Origin: Dacryopinax spathularia
Lineage: Eukaryota > Basidiomycota > Dacrymycetes > Dacrymycetales > Dacrymycetaceae
Length of the DNA: 64,000 nucleotides
Direction: 5' to 3'
NCBI GenBank assembly: GCA_037974965.1
Contig: JBBPFI010000010.1
Span: 310,001 to 374,000, forward strand
Both the position numbers and the translations under genes were made by a program. The stretch's first letter is position 1. Each line of letters starts with the position of its first letter. Under the pieces are notes generated by a model. That model was given only the letters and a program-made list of their open reading frames with translations, was not told where the DNA came from and did no database searches. This document shows, piece after piece, positions 1 to 13,378 of this stretch.

Positions 1-1
1 C

Positions 2-2704
2 ACGAACGATTACCGACCGGATTGGTATTTCGAGACAATGGTCATGATGCGCTACAAGTTCAGGGTGGGTTTCATGGGTTACGTGCCGAGCGAGATCAGC
101 GACTTCGCGAAGAGTGGTCGTGCGGTCGCCATTTACAATGGCGAGGTTTACGAGCTAACCAGCTACATGAACATCGGCCCGCAAGTCAAGGTCCCCGACG
201 GTTACACGCCTCCGAGCAATATCAACAAGGATTTCATGGCGCAACAGGTGCTCGACCTCTTCACGTACAATAGCGGGCAAGACATCACGAAGCAGCTCGA
301 CTCGCTCAACCTGGACGCTAATGTTCTCGCGGACCAGAAGACTTGTCTTCGCAATCTTTTCCTCATCGGCAAGGTCGACAACCGTAACTCGCCTCAGTGC
401 TTGTTCGCAAACTACATCCTCTTGGCACTTTCGGTGATGATGGTGGCCATCATCGGCTTTAAATTCTTGGCCGCGCTGCAGTTCGGTTCGGCCCGCGCGC
501 CAGAAGACCATGACAAATTCGTCATCTGCCAAATTCCTTGTTACACCGAAGGCGAAGATTCTCTGAAGAAGACCATCGACAGCATGGCCAAACTGCGCTA
601 TGATGACAAGAGGAAATTATTGTTCATCATTTGCGACGGTATGATCGTCGGTTCGGGCAACGATCGGCCCACTCCTCGCATCGTTCTGGATATTCTCGGA
701 GCGGACCCTAACCGCGACCAGGAGCCTCTCAGCTTCTTATCGCTGGGCGAGGGAGCTAAGCAGCACAATATGGGCAAGGTCTATTCCGGTCTGTATGAAT
801 GTGAAGGACACGTAGTGCCCTATATTGTGCTCGTCAAAGTCGGCAAGCCAACCGAGCGTCAGCGGCCGGGTAATCGCGGGAAGCGCGACTCACAGATGGT
901 TATCATGCATTTCCTGAACAAGGTCCACTTCAACTCGCCTATGAACCCGCTCGAGCTGGAGATCTACCACCAGATCAAGAATGTCATTGGCGTCAACCCG
1001 ACTTTCTACGAGTATCTATTCATGGTTGATGCCGATACGACCGTTGACCCAATGTCGCTCAATCGTCTTATCTCTGCCATGATGCACGATAAGAAAGTTC
1101 TCGGTGTTTGCGGTGAGACAGCGCTGGCAAATGCTAAACACTCTATCATTACGATGATGCAGGTACGGAGAAACGCTCTTACGGCCGTATTGACAACTGA
1201 CTCCGCGATAGGTGTACGAATACTTCATCTCCCACCACATGGCGAAAGCGTTCGAAAGCTTGTTCGGCTCGGTGACTTGCTTGCCCGGTTGTTTCACGCT
1301 CTATCGGCTCCGTACTCCCGACAGCAAGAAGCCCTTGTTCATCTCCAACCAAGTCATCGAGGATTACTCAGAGAATCGTGTCGACACGCTCCATATGAAG
1401 AATCTTCTGCATCTCGGTGAAGATCGGTACTTGACGACGCTATTGTTGAAGCATTTCCCGAACTACAAGACGCAATTCGTGCGCGATGCTCATGCATGGA
1501 CGGTCGCTCCGGACGAGTGGAAGATCCTGTTGTCCCAGCGTCGTCGGTGGATCAACTCCACAGTGCACAACTTGGCCGAGCTTGTCTTCCTCGAGCGTCT
1601 TTGTGGCTTCTGCTGCTTCTCCATGCGTTTCGTGGTGTTCATCGACCTGCTGTCAACACTTATCCAGCCCGTCACTGTGGCGTACATTGTCTACCTCATC
1701 TACCTCGTCGCCGGAGAGCACAAGCCGTTGCCGACAATCTCAATCATCCTTCTCGCAGCGGTCTATGGGCTCCAGGCCTTGGTGTTCCTTCTTCGGCGGA
1801 AATGGGATATGATCGGCTGGATGATCTTCTACATCCTAGCCATTCCGGCGTTCTCGTTCTTCTTGCCCCTTTACTCGTTCTGGAGGATGGATGACTTTTC
1901 CTGGGGAGCCACAAGGGTTGTCCTCGGAGAGAAGGGGAAGAAGATGGTTGTGCATGACGAGGGCAAATTCGACCCCAAGTCCATCCCGCTCAAATCGTGG
2001 AGCGACTTTGTAAGTCCTGCTCGATCAACCTTGCTGACGTGGATGCTGATGACTGCAATCTGCAGGAAAATGAGCTTTGGGACAAAGAGTCGAACCATTC
2101 GATCGGTTCATGGATCCCTCCGAAGGTCGACTTCAATGGCAATGGTAAGGAGGATTATGAATCCCGAGCGGACTCGGTGTATGGCCGCGAGACGTATTAC
2201 GAGCCCGACCCGTATGCTCGCAGCCGAGCACCCAGCCAGAACATGATGCACCCTAGCGCCGCGGGACCTTTCGCCTCGGGACGTAACTCGCCAGCAGACG
2301 CCGCGTCCATACGGCCTTCCATGCGTGGGCCGTCGCTCTATGCAACGAACAACTATGCAGGCTCGCGACCGACAAGTGCTGTTCTGTACGAGCCTCCCGA
2401 AGGATACCCACCTAGCTACCCTCCCAGCTATCCCCATAGCCGCGCCGCGTTCTCACGTCTACCATCAGCGCAAAGTGGACTTGCGAACGTGGTGAACTAT
2501 GACGCACAAGGCGCGCAAGACGGTTTACCTTCAGATGCTGAGATCGAAACAGCTATTCGTGACATCCTGAGGGACGCGGATCTGAATACGGTCACCAAGC
2601 GAGCCGTTCGGCAACAGCTGGAGCGTATGTTTGGCGCCGATCTCGGAGCGAAGAAGTCATTCGTCAACGCAACCATCGACCGACTTCTGCTTAGCCCTGC
2701 TTGA
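2..2704 (+). CDS. Class V/VI chitin synthase, C-terminal 865 residues (5' end outside window)
   Basis: Exons 2..1162, 1212..2009 and 2066..2704; the frame is already open at base 2, so the N-terminus lies upstream. A membrane enzyme that polymerises UDP-GlcNAc into cell-wall chitin. Visible in order: a cytochrome-b5-like segment ([11 protein letters not shown]), a membrane helix near 415-470, the glycosyltransferase core with [13 protein letters not shown] and VDADTT, the product-binding QRRRWINS near residue 496, several membrane helices around 1620-1880, a low-complexity Pro/Ser tail, and a DEK_C domain in the last 60 residues. The b5-like plus DEK_C layout is that of class V/VI enzymes, which normally carry an N-terminal myosin-like motor; that part would be upstream. 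Introns are 49 bp (with CTGAC branch site) and 56 bp. Family call is firm; exact class is inferred from the DEK_C tail. Confidence 0.93.
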
Positions 2705-3891
2705 GACTGACCGATTCCAGAGGTGCTTCTTTCCCGTTCCATTCCAATATCTCTAATGCTGTGCCTGGTCTCTCTGGCTGAAATCCCTCGTTTCTTCTCT
2801 TCTCTCGTTACCGCCACGGCTCCATATATGTACTGTTACCATCAGCACGGACTAAACTCACTAGCATCAGACTCTCTTGCACTTACGGACTCGTACTAGA
2901 ACATTTTATGCAGAATAGGTCACCGCATTCAATCTTGAGGCCGGAGCGTTGACCAAAACCAGGGTGCTTGCGTGATAGGCGATGCGAACGAACACGCGCC
3001 CGAAGTGGTGCTTCTTCTCAAGGTCTCTCATAAGTCCGGGTCTGGGTTGGCAGATGATTTGCCTCCGATGAGGGTCGCTCGTAAGGGAAATGCAGCCCCC
3101 CGGTCTTCGCTTCCCTTATTAAGGAGTCATTTTTGGGCGGCAGAGGTCGGCGGAAGAGGCGTGAATTGATACGACTCGCGCAAATAAGGGTACGATCCCC
3201 TCCGAACTCTCACTCCACACGACACGGAACAGTGGGGGTTTCCCATGTTCCCGTGCCACTGGCTAACTAATCTACGGCGATAAGTCTAAACAAGTTATCC
3301 CATTGATAATCGGAGCTTTCTTCGGGTGAGTCTATGACATAATTTGGGGATTAAAGTGGCCAACAGAGGGGACAGGGGATTAGAGGGGTGGGAAGCTGCA
3401 TCAATGTACCCATTAACCTCCGTTTAACCACTGGCGATAAGTTGATGTGAATTAGAATCAGACGCAGCCCGATAGTCCCGTGTCACGAACACGAGGGAAG
3501 AAAGAGAAGCTACCAAACGTCGTCGGTTTGCCAGCACATTGCACACTGCACATCCGTATTCCCATCTCATTGCATCGTTTGGACAGCCTCGGGATCCGTC
3601 TCTCTGCCGAACGGTCGGCCCAACACCTTTGCGAATCAGTACTTTAGCCTCCTCCCGCGGCCCCTACTTATGCCTTCTCTCCTCTCCCGTCCGCAACCCA
3701 TTTGACGCTCATAGTCCCCCCGCCATCCCATCATCATCGCACCAACACCAACACGCACCCCACCGCCCTCAACTCGACCCTCTCACAACACAAAGCATCA
3801 TCTCATCTTGCACAAGAGGGCCGCTTTGCGCTACACGGGGCTTTTGAACCTTACGCTCATTCGCCCCTGCCTCTTCACACTTACGTGACTT
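2705..3891. other. Intergenic: chitin synthase 3' UTR and Zn2Cys6 gene promoter
   Basis: No convincing coding region. The small reading frames here have no family resemblance. The last ~350 bases before 3892 are pyrimidine-rich with CA-rich runs, as in a fungal promoter/5' leader. An in-frame TGA at 3886-3888 fixes the next gene's first ATG. Confidence 0.6.
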
Positions 3892-6325
3892 ATGGCGCCG
3901 ACCATGGTTGGGCCGCAACAGCCGCCCGCGTTCACCGTTAGACCCCAACCTCAACATTCGTAAGTCTCAGAAACACGGAAAAGCAACTCGTACACTGATC
4001 CTCATTGTGCTCCTAGTGGGCCATTGGGCGACAAACGCAAGCGAAAGGAGGCACCTAGAGAAAAGACAGGTAAGTTACCGCCGATCTCGACTGGATCCTC
4101 GCTCAGCTGGTAATCAGGTTGCTGGTCCTGTCGGATTCGAGGAAAGGTGATTCATTCTATTCCTCCCTACCAGTTCATGGCTGATCTACCATCTAGAAAT
4201 GCCTTGGCCGTGATCCAAACAACCGCAATGTATGCACTATCTGTAACAAACTTGGTATCGACTGCCTGGGTTGGGGACCTAAGATCCCCGATGAACTTGA
4301 TGTAAGCGATTCACTTTGGACATGCTGCGGCAAGCTAACCCCCCTCTAGAAGAAGTATTGGAAAACAAAGTGGACGACCGATCTCGATGCTCGAGGAAAG
4401 ATCAAGGGTCGAGCTAGAAACATTCCGGGCAAGATGAAGCCTGGCACCAACGGACTGAAACTCGAGCACGGCCAATCTCTAGACGGCCTCGATATGCACG
4501 ATGAAATGATGACGCTTGATGAGCACGGTATGCTGCAAGACGACAGCATGCGCGCCATCAACCTATTCCCCGCACCCGCATCTTGGAACTCGACTCCCGA
4601 CGGCACCTTAGACGCCAACCAGGGTGGTGAGTGCGCCTACACCGACCGTAGCTGCCAGGTCTCAACGGTTGCCAGCGAGCTTCCCGGGCTTGTCCCTTTC
4701 GGGTGGCATGACTTCCCTTCCTCCTTTTGGAATGCAAAGCTCAAGTACGGAATCGAGTGCGACGACTTCGCCAGGCTCTTCCTCGACTCTCTCCGCCGGT
4801 CTGACGAACGGTCTGCACCTCAATACAGTCGACCTGACGAACGCGCTCGACCAATTCACCGCCAGCACGGCAACGTCGACGGACGCCAGCACGATGCTAT
4901 TCTCGGCTGAGGAACTATCAGGGTCCGCTTCCAGCTTCGATACTGTGGCGTCGGCTGCAATCGCTGGCGGCTCCAAGCACCCTTGGGACACTATAGAAGA
5001 AGAACCAATCCCCGAGATATTCACCGACAATGCAACTACGGACAATGTCCTTATCCCCAACATCATGGCGCCACTGGCGCCTACTTCTATGGACGATGCT
5101 TACGAATGGCTATGGTTCCAGCAATACCAGAACGACACGCGGTCCATGCAGTATCTCGTACACGATACGGCTGCTAAGCGGTCGCTCCAGAACATCATGG
5201 ATCACCTTGCGGCTTCGTATAGTCCTGCGGTGATGGCCTATCTGGCCGCTGTCAGGCAAAAGCAGCTCTTCCCAGCTTGGGATTTGGGAGACGCTGTCAA
5301 GTTCCGGGACAAGGTGCTTGCGAAGCTGCGTGACGACAATGGCCCCAAGGATGAGAAGAAGGCAATGACCGCGCTACACATGGTCTCTGTCTCTCTCTTC
5401 GACGGGTGCCGGCCGGCGTGGCAACCGTTCCTCGAGTACGCGCGCGACTGGCTCGAGCAACTTCATGCAAAGCAAGATGCGCGAGCGGCACTGAGCGCGG
5501 CCGATCCTCTCACTTCATTCGCCTCAAAGGCCACCATGTGGATGGACATCTTCGGCGCCATATCCCAGCAGCAGCCACCACGGTTGTTGGACATGTACCG
5601 GATTCTCTTTGCACCGACAAACACGGGCATGGCATGGATGGAGGCCTTCTCTACGCCACGAGTCGTTGACATGTACGCAAGGCGATGCAGCTTCCCTGTC
5701 CATCAGACTGACTTTGTTTCTCAGGGACTCCACCATGGGAGCGGACAATCACGTCATGCTCGCATTTGCGGAAACAGCTGCCTTGGACGCCTGGAAGGCA
5801 TGGCAGCAATCGAAGCAGAGTCTGAGCATGCCCGACCTCGTTAAGCGAGGAGAGGTCATCATGGCTATTCTCCGACACGCCTATGGCGGAACGTCTCCGA
5901 GAGCGTTTATCGGTCCGCTTCCGACACAGACCCCGCAACAGCTCATGTCTTCCGTCTTCCGCGCCTCGGCCAAGATCTATCTACACACGGTTATCTCCGG
6001 CTTCAACCCGGCCGTTCCGGAGATTCAAGAGGCGATTACTGAAACAGTGACCTCGCTATCCGCCCTACCCAGTACAGAGGAGAAGCCATACGACCGCTCA
6101 CTCGTCCTGCCCATGTTCATCGCTGGTGTCATGACCGACGACCTCAACCAGCGCACGTTCATTGTCAACCGGTTTGCGAACATCAAGGACGTCCGTGTGG
6201 GCAACTGCGGACAGATTCTCGAGCTTATCCAAGCCGTCTGGGAGCGCCGGCAGCTCTGCCCAGGGCAAGAAGTCAGCTGGCGAGAGGTGATGAAAGAAAA
6301 GGGGATGAAGCTTCTCTTCGTCTGA
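3892..6325 (+). CDS. Zn2Cys6 transcription factor with Fungal_trans_2-like C-terminus (709 aa)
   Basis: Seven exons: 3892..3959, 4017..4069, 4118..4146, 4197..4301, 4350..4626, 4676..5672, 5725..6325. The first ATG follows an in-frame stop at 3886-3888. A nuclear DNA-binding regulator. An NLS-like KRKRKE precedes a complete binuclear zinc cluster with cysteines at 42, 45, 52, 63, 66 and 73 (spacing C-x2-C-x6-C-x10-C-x2-C-x6-C). A 50-bp intron falls inside the cluster between CWSCRIRGK and KCLGRD, and exon 3 is only 29 nt, so single-frame reading misses the DNA-binding domain. A Ser/Thr-rich linker follows. From about residue 290 on there is an alpha-helical region ending VWERRQLCPGQEVSWREVM, which resembles the fungal-specific factor domain Fungal_trans_2. 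Target genes are unknown. Confidence 0.88.
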
Positions 6326-9309
6326 TCGTGCCTTTTGGTTCGGCGTGGTTCGCCCAAGAGAAGAGCTCTCAGTCGGCGGTGTTTAGTCACTTATTCTTTC
6401 TTATTTGGGCCTTGTTCTGTTCAATCTCTTGTATTTTGTTTTACCCGAGAGGTGTTCGCTAAAGAAACGCAAGACATGCATGTGTGTTTGATATATGTAT
6501 TTATTCCATTTTCCGCGGTGTTTGCGACCAAGCGGGCCGTGCGGTCGATTCTTCATAATGGGCGGACCGCATGTTGGCGGTGTAGCGTTGCGCGATAATC
6601 GTATCTTTAGCGGTGTCTCCGCCGGTGATGGGGGACTCAAGAAGCACGGCAAGACATGCTTCTTTTCCCAAGCATAGTTGGTTGAGCGATTCCGCCGGTT
6701 TTGTCATACGGTACCGTGTACCTGGGCGAGAAGGGCGGCAAGGGGAAGAAGCTTATTTACTTTTAGCGGCCGGGCATCGAGTGCTTCGTTGATGATGGAT
6801 GATGCTCCAACGGGCATAAATCAACGGCGATGCCGGTCAGCGGCCAGCCCATCCATCGGGAACAATCTCGGACCATGTGAACACGCCGCACCCCAAAGAT
6901 CTCAGGCGGCGATTCCGGTCGCGAACGTTTGGGTCCCCTACTCTCCCTTATGCAATCCGTTATGTCCGGCTCCGGCCGCCGTCGGCACTATCGTATGTAC
7001 AATACGATCGAGCTGGACGACCGAAAGCCGACCTCGCCGGCGCGCTGATGAGTTTGTCGCAGATTGCAGCAACCATCTCACGCACTGGCCTTTGCCGACC
7101 CAAATGATGGGGAAGGTATGTATCAATCAATTAGTCGTCGGTTCCACATCGGCCTGATAATTTGTTCCATCAATTTGTTCATGATGGTCTGGGGTGGGAG
7201 GTGGGACGAGCATCATGGCGCGTACTGTGGTGAAATCATGCTGCAGCCAAACATGTCCTCGCAGGCGTGTGGAGTGGGAAGCTGGCAGTGTGCACGACGA
7301 CGACAACGCGTTTGCACGTGCACGAGTAACTGCATAGCAAGGGCATCGACATCCTCCACGTTCGAACGACTACCTGTAGATTGCGCATTGCACCATCACG
7401 CACTCTACATCATCGTATGAATGGATATATGGTGAATGTATGGTCAGTGTACTGACATCAGAAGACCTTTATCGCTTGCTGCTAATCACGCGAAGGGACC
7501 GCACAGGTTCGGCAGGGGTGCGGACGCTTCTTGTGGAGGTTACGAGGGCGCGCACCACTGGTACCGCTGCACAGTACGTATGTATGTGTTACTTTATTCG
7601 CGCGTGTTCAGTTCATCATCGCCGCAACTGAATACACCGGCCGTCGGCAACGGGCGTGCGCTGCCGACGTCCTGCGGCGGTGAGCTAGCGGCGCACCACC
7701 TCCCTCCCACCTTCCCTTCAAGTTGCCAGCACGCTCAGCGTCATACCAGTCTCGGCGAGGGACGGCCGCGGTACACGCCGGCGGCACATGCAGCGCAAAT
7801 CTCAAAATCGGGGGTGGGACAACCTCCAGCCAGGGAGCCCACGAAACGGGGAAACCTGAAACAGCGTTGTTTAGGCCCGTTTAGAGTACGCGCCCTATGC
7901 AAACTGCGCACGTACGGTGCTTCAAGATGACCCCTACACCCTGGATCCCCTAAACCCCTACTGAAAACCCGCTGAGACCGGTACGCGTACAATACAATCC
8001 AGTTGTTCTGCCCTCTAACCCTGAACAGACGAGCGCTTGACGACGCTTCCCAAGCTCCTGATGGGCGCCCTGATCCTTTCACCTGGACACGCGTGATCCG
8101 CTGATTCGTGCTTGATTGTTCCGTTTCTTTCTCTATCGTCGCATACCTGGGCGCCCGATACGACGAACAAACAACAGCAGAAGGAGACGGCAGCATGAAT
8201 ATTTGCCCGAAATGGAGGGCGCGGAGTCGACGTGCTTCTGAAGATGCTTGATGCTGATACGGATACAATCTGCTGCGCGCTCCATCTATCTCCATGCTGA
8301 GATTTCGAGATTGCGGCCGCGGAACAGAATGAGGATTTGGAAACAGAAACGGGAGAAGCGAGCGTTGGCGCTTGATGCGTATGCATATTGTCTCTGGTTG
8401 CAGCGATGCGGTGCTGGTGCTGGTGCTGGATGCTGCCTAGGAAGCAGATTGTCGGTCGTACTTGCCCCAACGTGCCCAACTTGACGAGCTCCAGCAGAAT
8501 CTAGACAGAGCTCCGCACAACACTCACGAATGACTGGACGCCAACGCATCCGCGCTGTCCGTGCTGCGGAGTCAGGAAATGCTGTGTGACGTGTCCCCTC
8601 TTCCCATCTTAGGCCATCGGGCGTCTTCTAGGGGACAGGGTCAAGAAGCCCGCTCCCGGGCTGACCATGCGCTTTGATATTGGGATCTTATCAGCTATCG
8701 TCTTCCCGTACAAGGCGGGGAGGGAGTGAATGGCTAGACAGTCAGTCCAGTCAGTCCAGTCATAATCGAGTATACACTTGGACCCTCAGTGTCAGCTTGC
8801 ATGCGGACCGGGAATTGGCCATGCCCGGTCGGGCTAGGTCTTGGGAAAGTTTATCTCTGGGGAGACCCGTTGTTGGGAGGGAGAGGAAGGGGGTGCGGAG
8901 GTTGGGTCGGAAAAGAAGAGTCTGTCGGGATTGGGGCTGTGATGTTCAAGTTGTACGGCGACAATAACCAGATGCGTGCTTGCGCATTTATTCCCGGATC
9001 TGGGAACTTACAACCAGAGGTGTCTGTAGAGGACGGGCTGACTCGCCGGGGGAGAGGCGAGTTCGAGCACCGGAACCGGGGATGAAAGGCACCATCAAGC
9101 TTGGCCGGCTGGGCAGGGGCTTGATAGACTAAGCAACCTACAATGTGTCGATATATTTCCTCGTAAGGCGACTTAGCCGTCGTTGTCGCTGCCAAGAGAT
9201 CGAGGATACGGATTTGCACGTTCCTGAGACATCGAGCTCGAGCTCTGTTGTCTACAACGGCGGGGAGGGTACAACCGCATTGCAGCATCATTAGGATCGT
9301 CACAGTTTC
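6326..9309. other. Long intergenic region with no supportable gene
   Basis: About 3 kb. Several reading frames of 80-180 codons exist on both strands (for example 6678-7157, 7436-7930, minus 7741-8295), but they overlap one another, lack recognisable domains and read as arginine/serine-rich noise typical of GC-rich non-coding DNA. A short perfect inverted repeat, ATCGTAT...ATACGAT, lies near 6990-7010. No tRNA-like or transposon-like structure was seen. Confidence 0.5.
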
Positions 9310-10620
9310 GTGTTCGACGCACCATCAACCCTGGTAAGACGGGTCGTTCTTGCCCCTCCACCGTTCCCAAGGGCTAGCGTCCATCAAACTCGGCCGACAC
9401 TGGGGCCTTTGAGCCTTCGTAAGACGACGACACCGTTCCTATCATTCCGTACAGCTCCAGAAGCGCCAGGATATGCAGCAGCAGCAGCTTCCCACCGCAG
9501 AAGAGGTTTCTCAAAACGAGAAGCAAACATCGAAAGATCGCCACAAAAGAGCGAGATCTGTGATCACCAGGTGCGAGGTTTACCAGACGATCACGTCACT
9601 GTGACTTCTTTTCCGCTCTTCAACGCTTTGCACGACCCTCATAGGGGAGGCCAACCTCGGGAAGGGGAAGATCATCCACCGACGACTACCCCAATAGTAG
9701 AGATACCAGTGATGCCTTATCTCCGTTGAGCTTCAGTGGATCCGTCTGGACAGCCCGGTTACCGAACTTTTGCTCGACAGTTATGCGGCGTTAAACCAGC
9801 GGTGAGGTAGTTGCAGACTTTGGAATCGTACGACCTCTACTTCCACCGGGGGTGCATACAGGCCGGGGGATACCAGAGACGGGGAAAGCGGGTGGCTCAC
9901 ACCATGTCGTTCACAATTAATACCAGATCTGGAAGCTTGATAGAGTGTTTAGGGCGCCAGAGCTGGGGAAGCGAGTTCGTGAAACCTTGTTGGGTGAGGT
10001 GGCCAAGCCGTATGAGAAGGCCTGGGCACGGCTACCAGGATCGGAGGTTCCCTTTCACCGGGAGCGGGGTTCAGACGAGTTGGGGCGAGATCGTGCGAGG
10101 ATGGTGCGAGTGGAGCCGCCAATCTGCGGAAGTCCAGCAAAATATGCACAGTAGTGCAGTGTTCTAAAAGGTACCAGAATGAACCATCCCGAAGAGCTGG
10201 AGAACCTTATACCTGGACAGACAAAGACACGTCAGGCCGATCAGACGGCACGTTGGGCACGAGCCGATCACTGGAAGAGCTACCATAGCCGCAGATCCTT
10301 CATCCTACAGCTGCCGTTCAGCTGCAACAAGTCCTTAGATCGCTTGAGTTCCAGATCGACTTCCGGAGAATGGCAGATCCCGGAGGTCTCACGTTGCGTG
10401 TGCTGCGAATACCGGTATGCCGTATGTTCCAGAGGTTGGGAAAGCTTGAGCAGGTGGTGGGGATCGAGATGTTCGGCGGTGTTGAACAGGGATCGTGCGG
10501 CGCGTTCTTTTCGGGAGAGAAGGTTGCTTTGCGGCAAAAGGTTTAGCAGGGGTTCCTTTCAATAACTCCGTCCGGCCATGTCCTTTCTCCCAAACGCCTC
10601 TATACCAAGGCAGTACATCC
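9310..10620. other. Coding-like but unassigned stretch
   Basis: Several short plus-strand segments look more protein-like than their surroundings, for example the frame at 9945-10154 (begins MFRAPELGKRVRETLLGEV) and an alternative frame at about 10330-10550 (includes FQIDFRRMADPGGL). They are in different frames, carry stops between them, and match no family I recognise. This could be an old pseudogene, an intron-rich orphan gene, or a transcribed non-coding region. Confidence 0.25.
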
Positions 10621-11061
10621 ATTGTAAAGCATTAATTGAAGACCGTACAAACCAATCACAAGCCTGCAAGGACAACCTGACAGCAGCCCCAGCCGTGGGG
10701 ACCAATAGCCTCCGCCGAATTTGCGGGGTAAAATAGCCAATTCATCCAATCACGAGCCTGAAAAATAGGTCCGTGTGGATCCGGGCTGGGGTCTCGTGCT
10801 CCCCGCTTGTCCCTCGACTTTCCCCACTTTGGATGAGCTGGGCCGTGGTTGGCTGGCTTACCACTTGACCGCTGCTTCTACTAGTGCTATTGTTGTTGCT
10901 GCTTTGCTTGATCTATTTGCCTGCTATTGTTCTTCGACCGGGCTGCAGGAGCTGTGGAAGCTACAAGGCAGTCTGGCGGTAGGAGGGAGACATTGATGGA
11001 CGACGCTCTCGCATAACCAACCACCGCTCCTCGACCTCATCCAAACATCGCAACGCGCACC
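10621..11061. other. Upstream region of the F-box gene
   Basis: No coding region seen. The imperfectly repeated phrase 'accaatcacaagcctg' / 'ccaatcacgagcctg' occurs near 10651 and 10746, each containing a CCAAT box, which could be CCAAT-binding-complex sites for the gene starting at 11062. Confidence 0.4.
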
Positions 11062-13378
11062 ATGGCTTCTCTCAAACCACCTTCGCCGCCAGCGGCTGCA
11101 TCAACCTGCCTCAAACACGTCAACGCCATCTCACCCACCACACCTTCCCTACCGAACGAGATCCTGATGATGATCATCACCCACCTCACCTCCCCACCCG
11201 ACCTGCTCTCCCTCGCCCTCGCCTCGCACCACCTCTACTCCCTCATCTCCCCCCTCCACCTGCACTACCGCGCCCTCCGCTGCCGATTTCGCGACTCCGA
11301 CCTATGGAAAGAGCTCCTCTCCTCCCCCGCAAAGTGTCTCTCCATCCACCGCCTAGCCGTACTCGACCGAGCCGGCGACCGAGCAGAATACAGCGTCGAC
11401 TGGACGCGGCACGAGAAATACTTTGACCGCTGGCCCGCCCACGAAGCGCCGGGACAAGTAGCGCCGCACGCCGATGACCCACTGGCGATCCATCATGGGT
11501 CTGAGATGCTCTGCAAGCTCGCGCCGGGGTTTAAGAACCTCAAGCATCTGACGATGTACTTGCCCGCGATGTGTTTTGTGAGGCTGAGAGAGTTTTGGAC
11601 GGAAGTGAGCCCGGGATTGGAAGGGTTGCATTTGAGGATTAGCTTTATGCACCCGGCGGTTATGCCGGAGCATAGGGCGCAGTGTGCGCAGGTGGTGGAG
11701 AGGATGAATTGCCGGTTGCGCAGGTTCTCACTGAAGATCGAAGGTATGCTCCCCCAATACCCCTTTCCAGCCATTCATTGAGATGCTGAATGCGTCTCAG
11801 AATACCGCTCAGAAGTAATCGAACGCGTCCTCCGCGCCTTCGCTCGCCTCCTGAGGAAATGCGACGACCTCGAACACCTCTGCATCGAAGTCGAAAACGG
11901 CGCCAGCACGTCCTACCAATGTGCCGAGCTCTGGAAAGCGCGCTGGCTAAAACTCGTCTCCCTCGATCTTTCCGGCCTGCGGATGGAAGAAGTCGACGAG
12001 CTCGACGAGTCGTTCGACCCTTCCTCCTCCTCCTCCACTGGACACCTAGGCGGACACGCCGGGATGGAGATGGATAGGTCTGGGATAGGGTCGGGATGGG
12101 AAGTTAGCGCCGAACAACCCAACATCGAACAGTTCTTCCTGGCCTTGCATTCCCTCCAAACCCTGCGGCTGGACTGCTACGCCCCTCGCACGCCCACAAT
12201 CCGGCCGGATAGCATGCCATCCCTTCAAGCCGTCGGCCTGCTCGGCAGCTCGCTCGAGGTGCAATGGGCGATGCTCCCCACGCTCGTCTCCCCGCTCTCG
12301 GACGGCTCCTACAGACCAATCGACAGTCTGCAGTGGGACCTGAAGTACTACCCGTTCGCGGATGAACGCTCGGGCGGGAGGGTGTTCAGGCTCTTCTGTA
12401 ATCATCTGGCTAAGGCGGGCACGCTCAGGCAGACGATGCTGGTCAGGAGCGCATATGGCACGGAGAGTTTCCCGTGGGTGAGGATGTTTGGACAGGCTGT
12501 GCCGGGGATCGAGCATCTCGTTATTGACCCGGATGGGATTATGAGCTTTGTACGTTTCTCCCCCTATCTGGTTCTCAGCTCTATCCTGGCCTTCTTCGGC
12601 CCTTTTCTATGCTTTTCCTACCCGAATAAGGCGCATATATTGACCTTTTCTGCGTTATTAGGAAACGTGGCTCCAGCTCCTCTCCGCTTACCCGAACCTC
12701 ATCACCCTGAACCCAACGAACAACGGCATCCACCACCCATTCCTCAAGCCCTTCTCCGCCCGCTTGTCCCTCTCCCGAGCGTCCTACTCTCCAGCAGCAC
12801 CCTCAAGTCCCTCCATCCACGCACTCTCCCTCCCTCCCGCTCAGCTCTCCTCCGCCGGCTATGGGTATGGGCAGTCCCAACAACTGGGCAACAGCAAAAC
12901 CGACGACCTGCCCGACATCCGCCCCGAACTAGGTCTAGGAATGTCCATGTCCATGTCCATGTCCCTCCCCCTCTCCCTGAACCCCGACCTCCCGCTCGGC
13001 CCCTCCCACGGCGGACTAGGGATCTCAAGCATGAGCATGGCCGTAGGCGTCGGCGCGGGCGTGGGAGGACTGGAGAGCGAGGTGGATAGGCGGGAGGAGG
13101 GGATGCTGTATAGGATGAGCGAGGTGTGTAGGCGGTTGAGGCATGTTGATGGGTGGGTGCGGGTGGATCTTCCAGATGCCACCAACGCCTCCTCCGTCTC
13201 TGACACAGAGGCCACGGCGATGGATGTGGGAGTGGAAGAGGGCTTGCGAGCAGTGAGCAACCGCGTAGGCGTCGACCCGGACGGGAAACGTTTCGTCTGG
13301 CGAAAGAGGGACACAAGCAGGCTCTGCGAGCGGGATTGTTGTCGGCTTCGACCGCCTTATGTGCGCGAGAGGACCTGA
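11062..13378 (+). CDS. F-box protein, 715 aa
   Basis: Exons 11062..11743, 11801..12549, 12662..13378; introns 57 and 112 bp. Residues about 29-62 (LPNEILMMIITHLTS, then LALASHHLYSL) form an F-box, the Skp1-binding motif of SCF ubiquitin ligases. The rest has scattered leucine-rich segments (HLTMYLP, GLHLRIS, SLDLSGLRM, TLRLDC, HLVIDPD) like the irregular LRR regions that select substrates in fungal F-box proteins. A low-complexity stretch includes a (Met-Ser) run encoded by a 6-bp repeat at 12941-12964. Substrate unknown. Intron positions are supported by frame continuity; the second acceptor (12660-12661) is the least certain. Confidence 0.8.

Noticed and set aside
7741-8479. Overlapping minus-strand frames of 154-184 codons
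   Set aside because: They occupy the same DNA in different frames and have arginine/serine-biased composition expected from GC-rich non-coding sequence.
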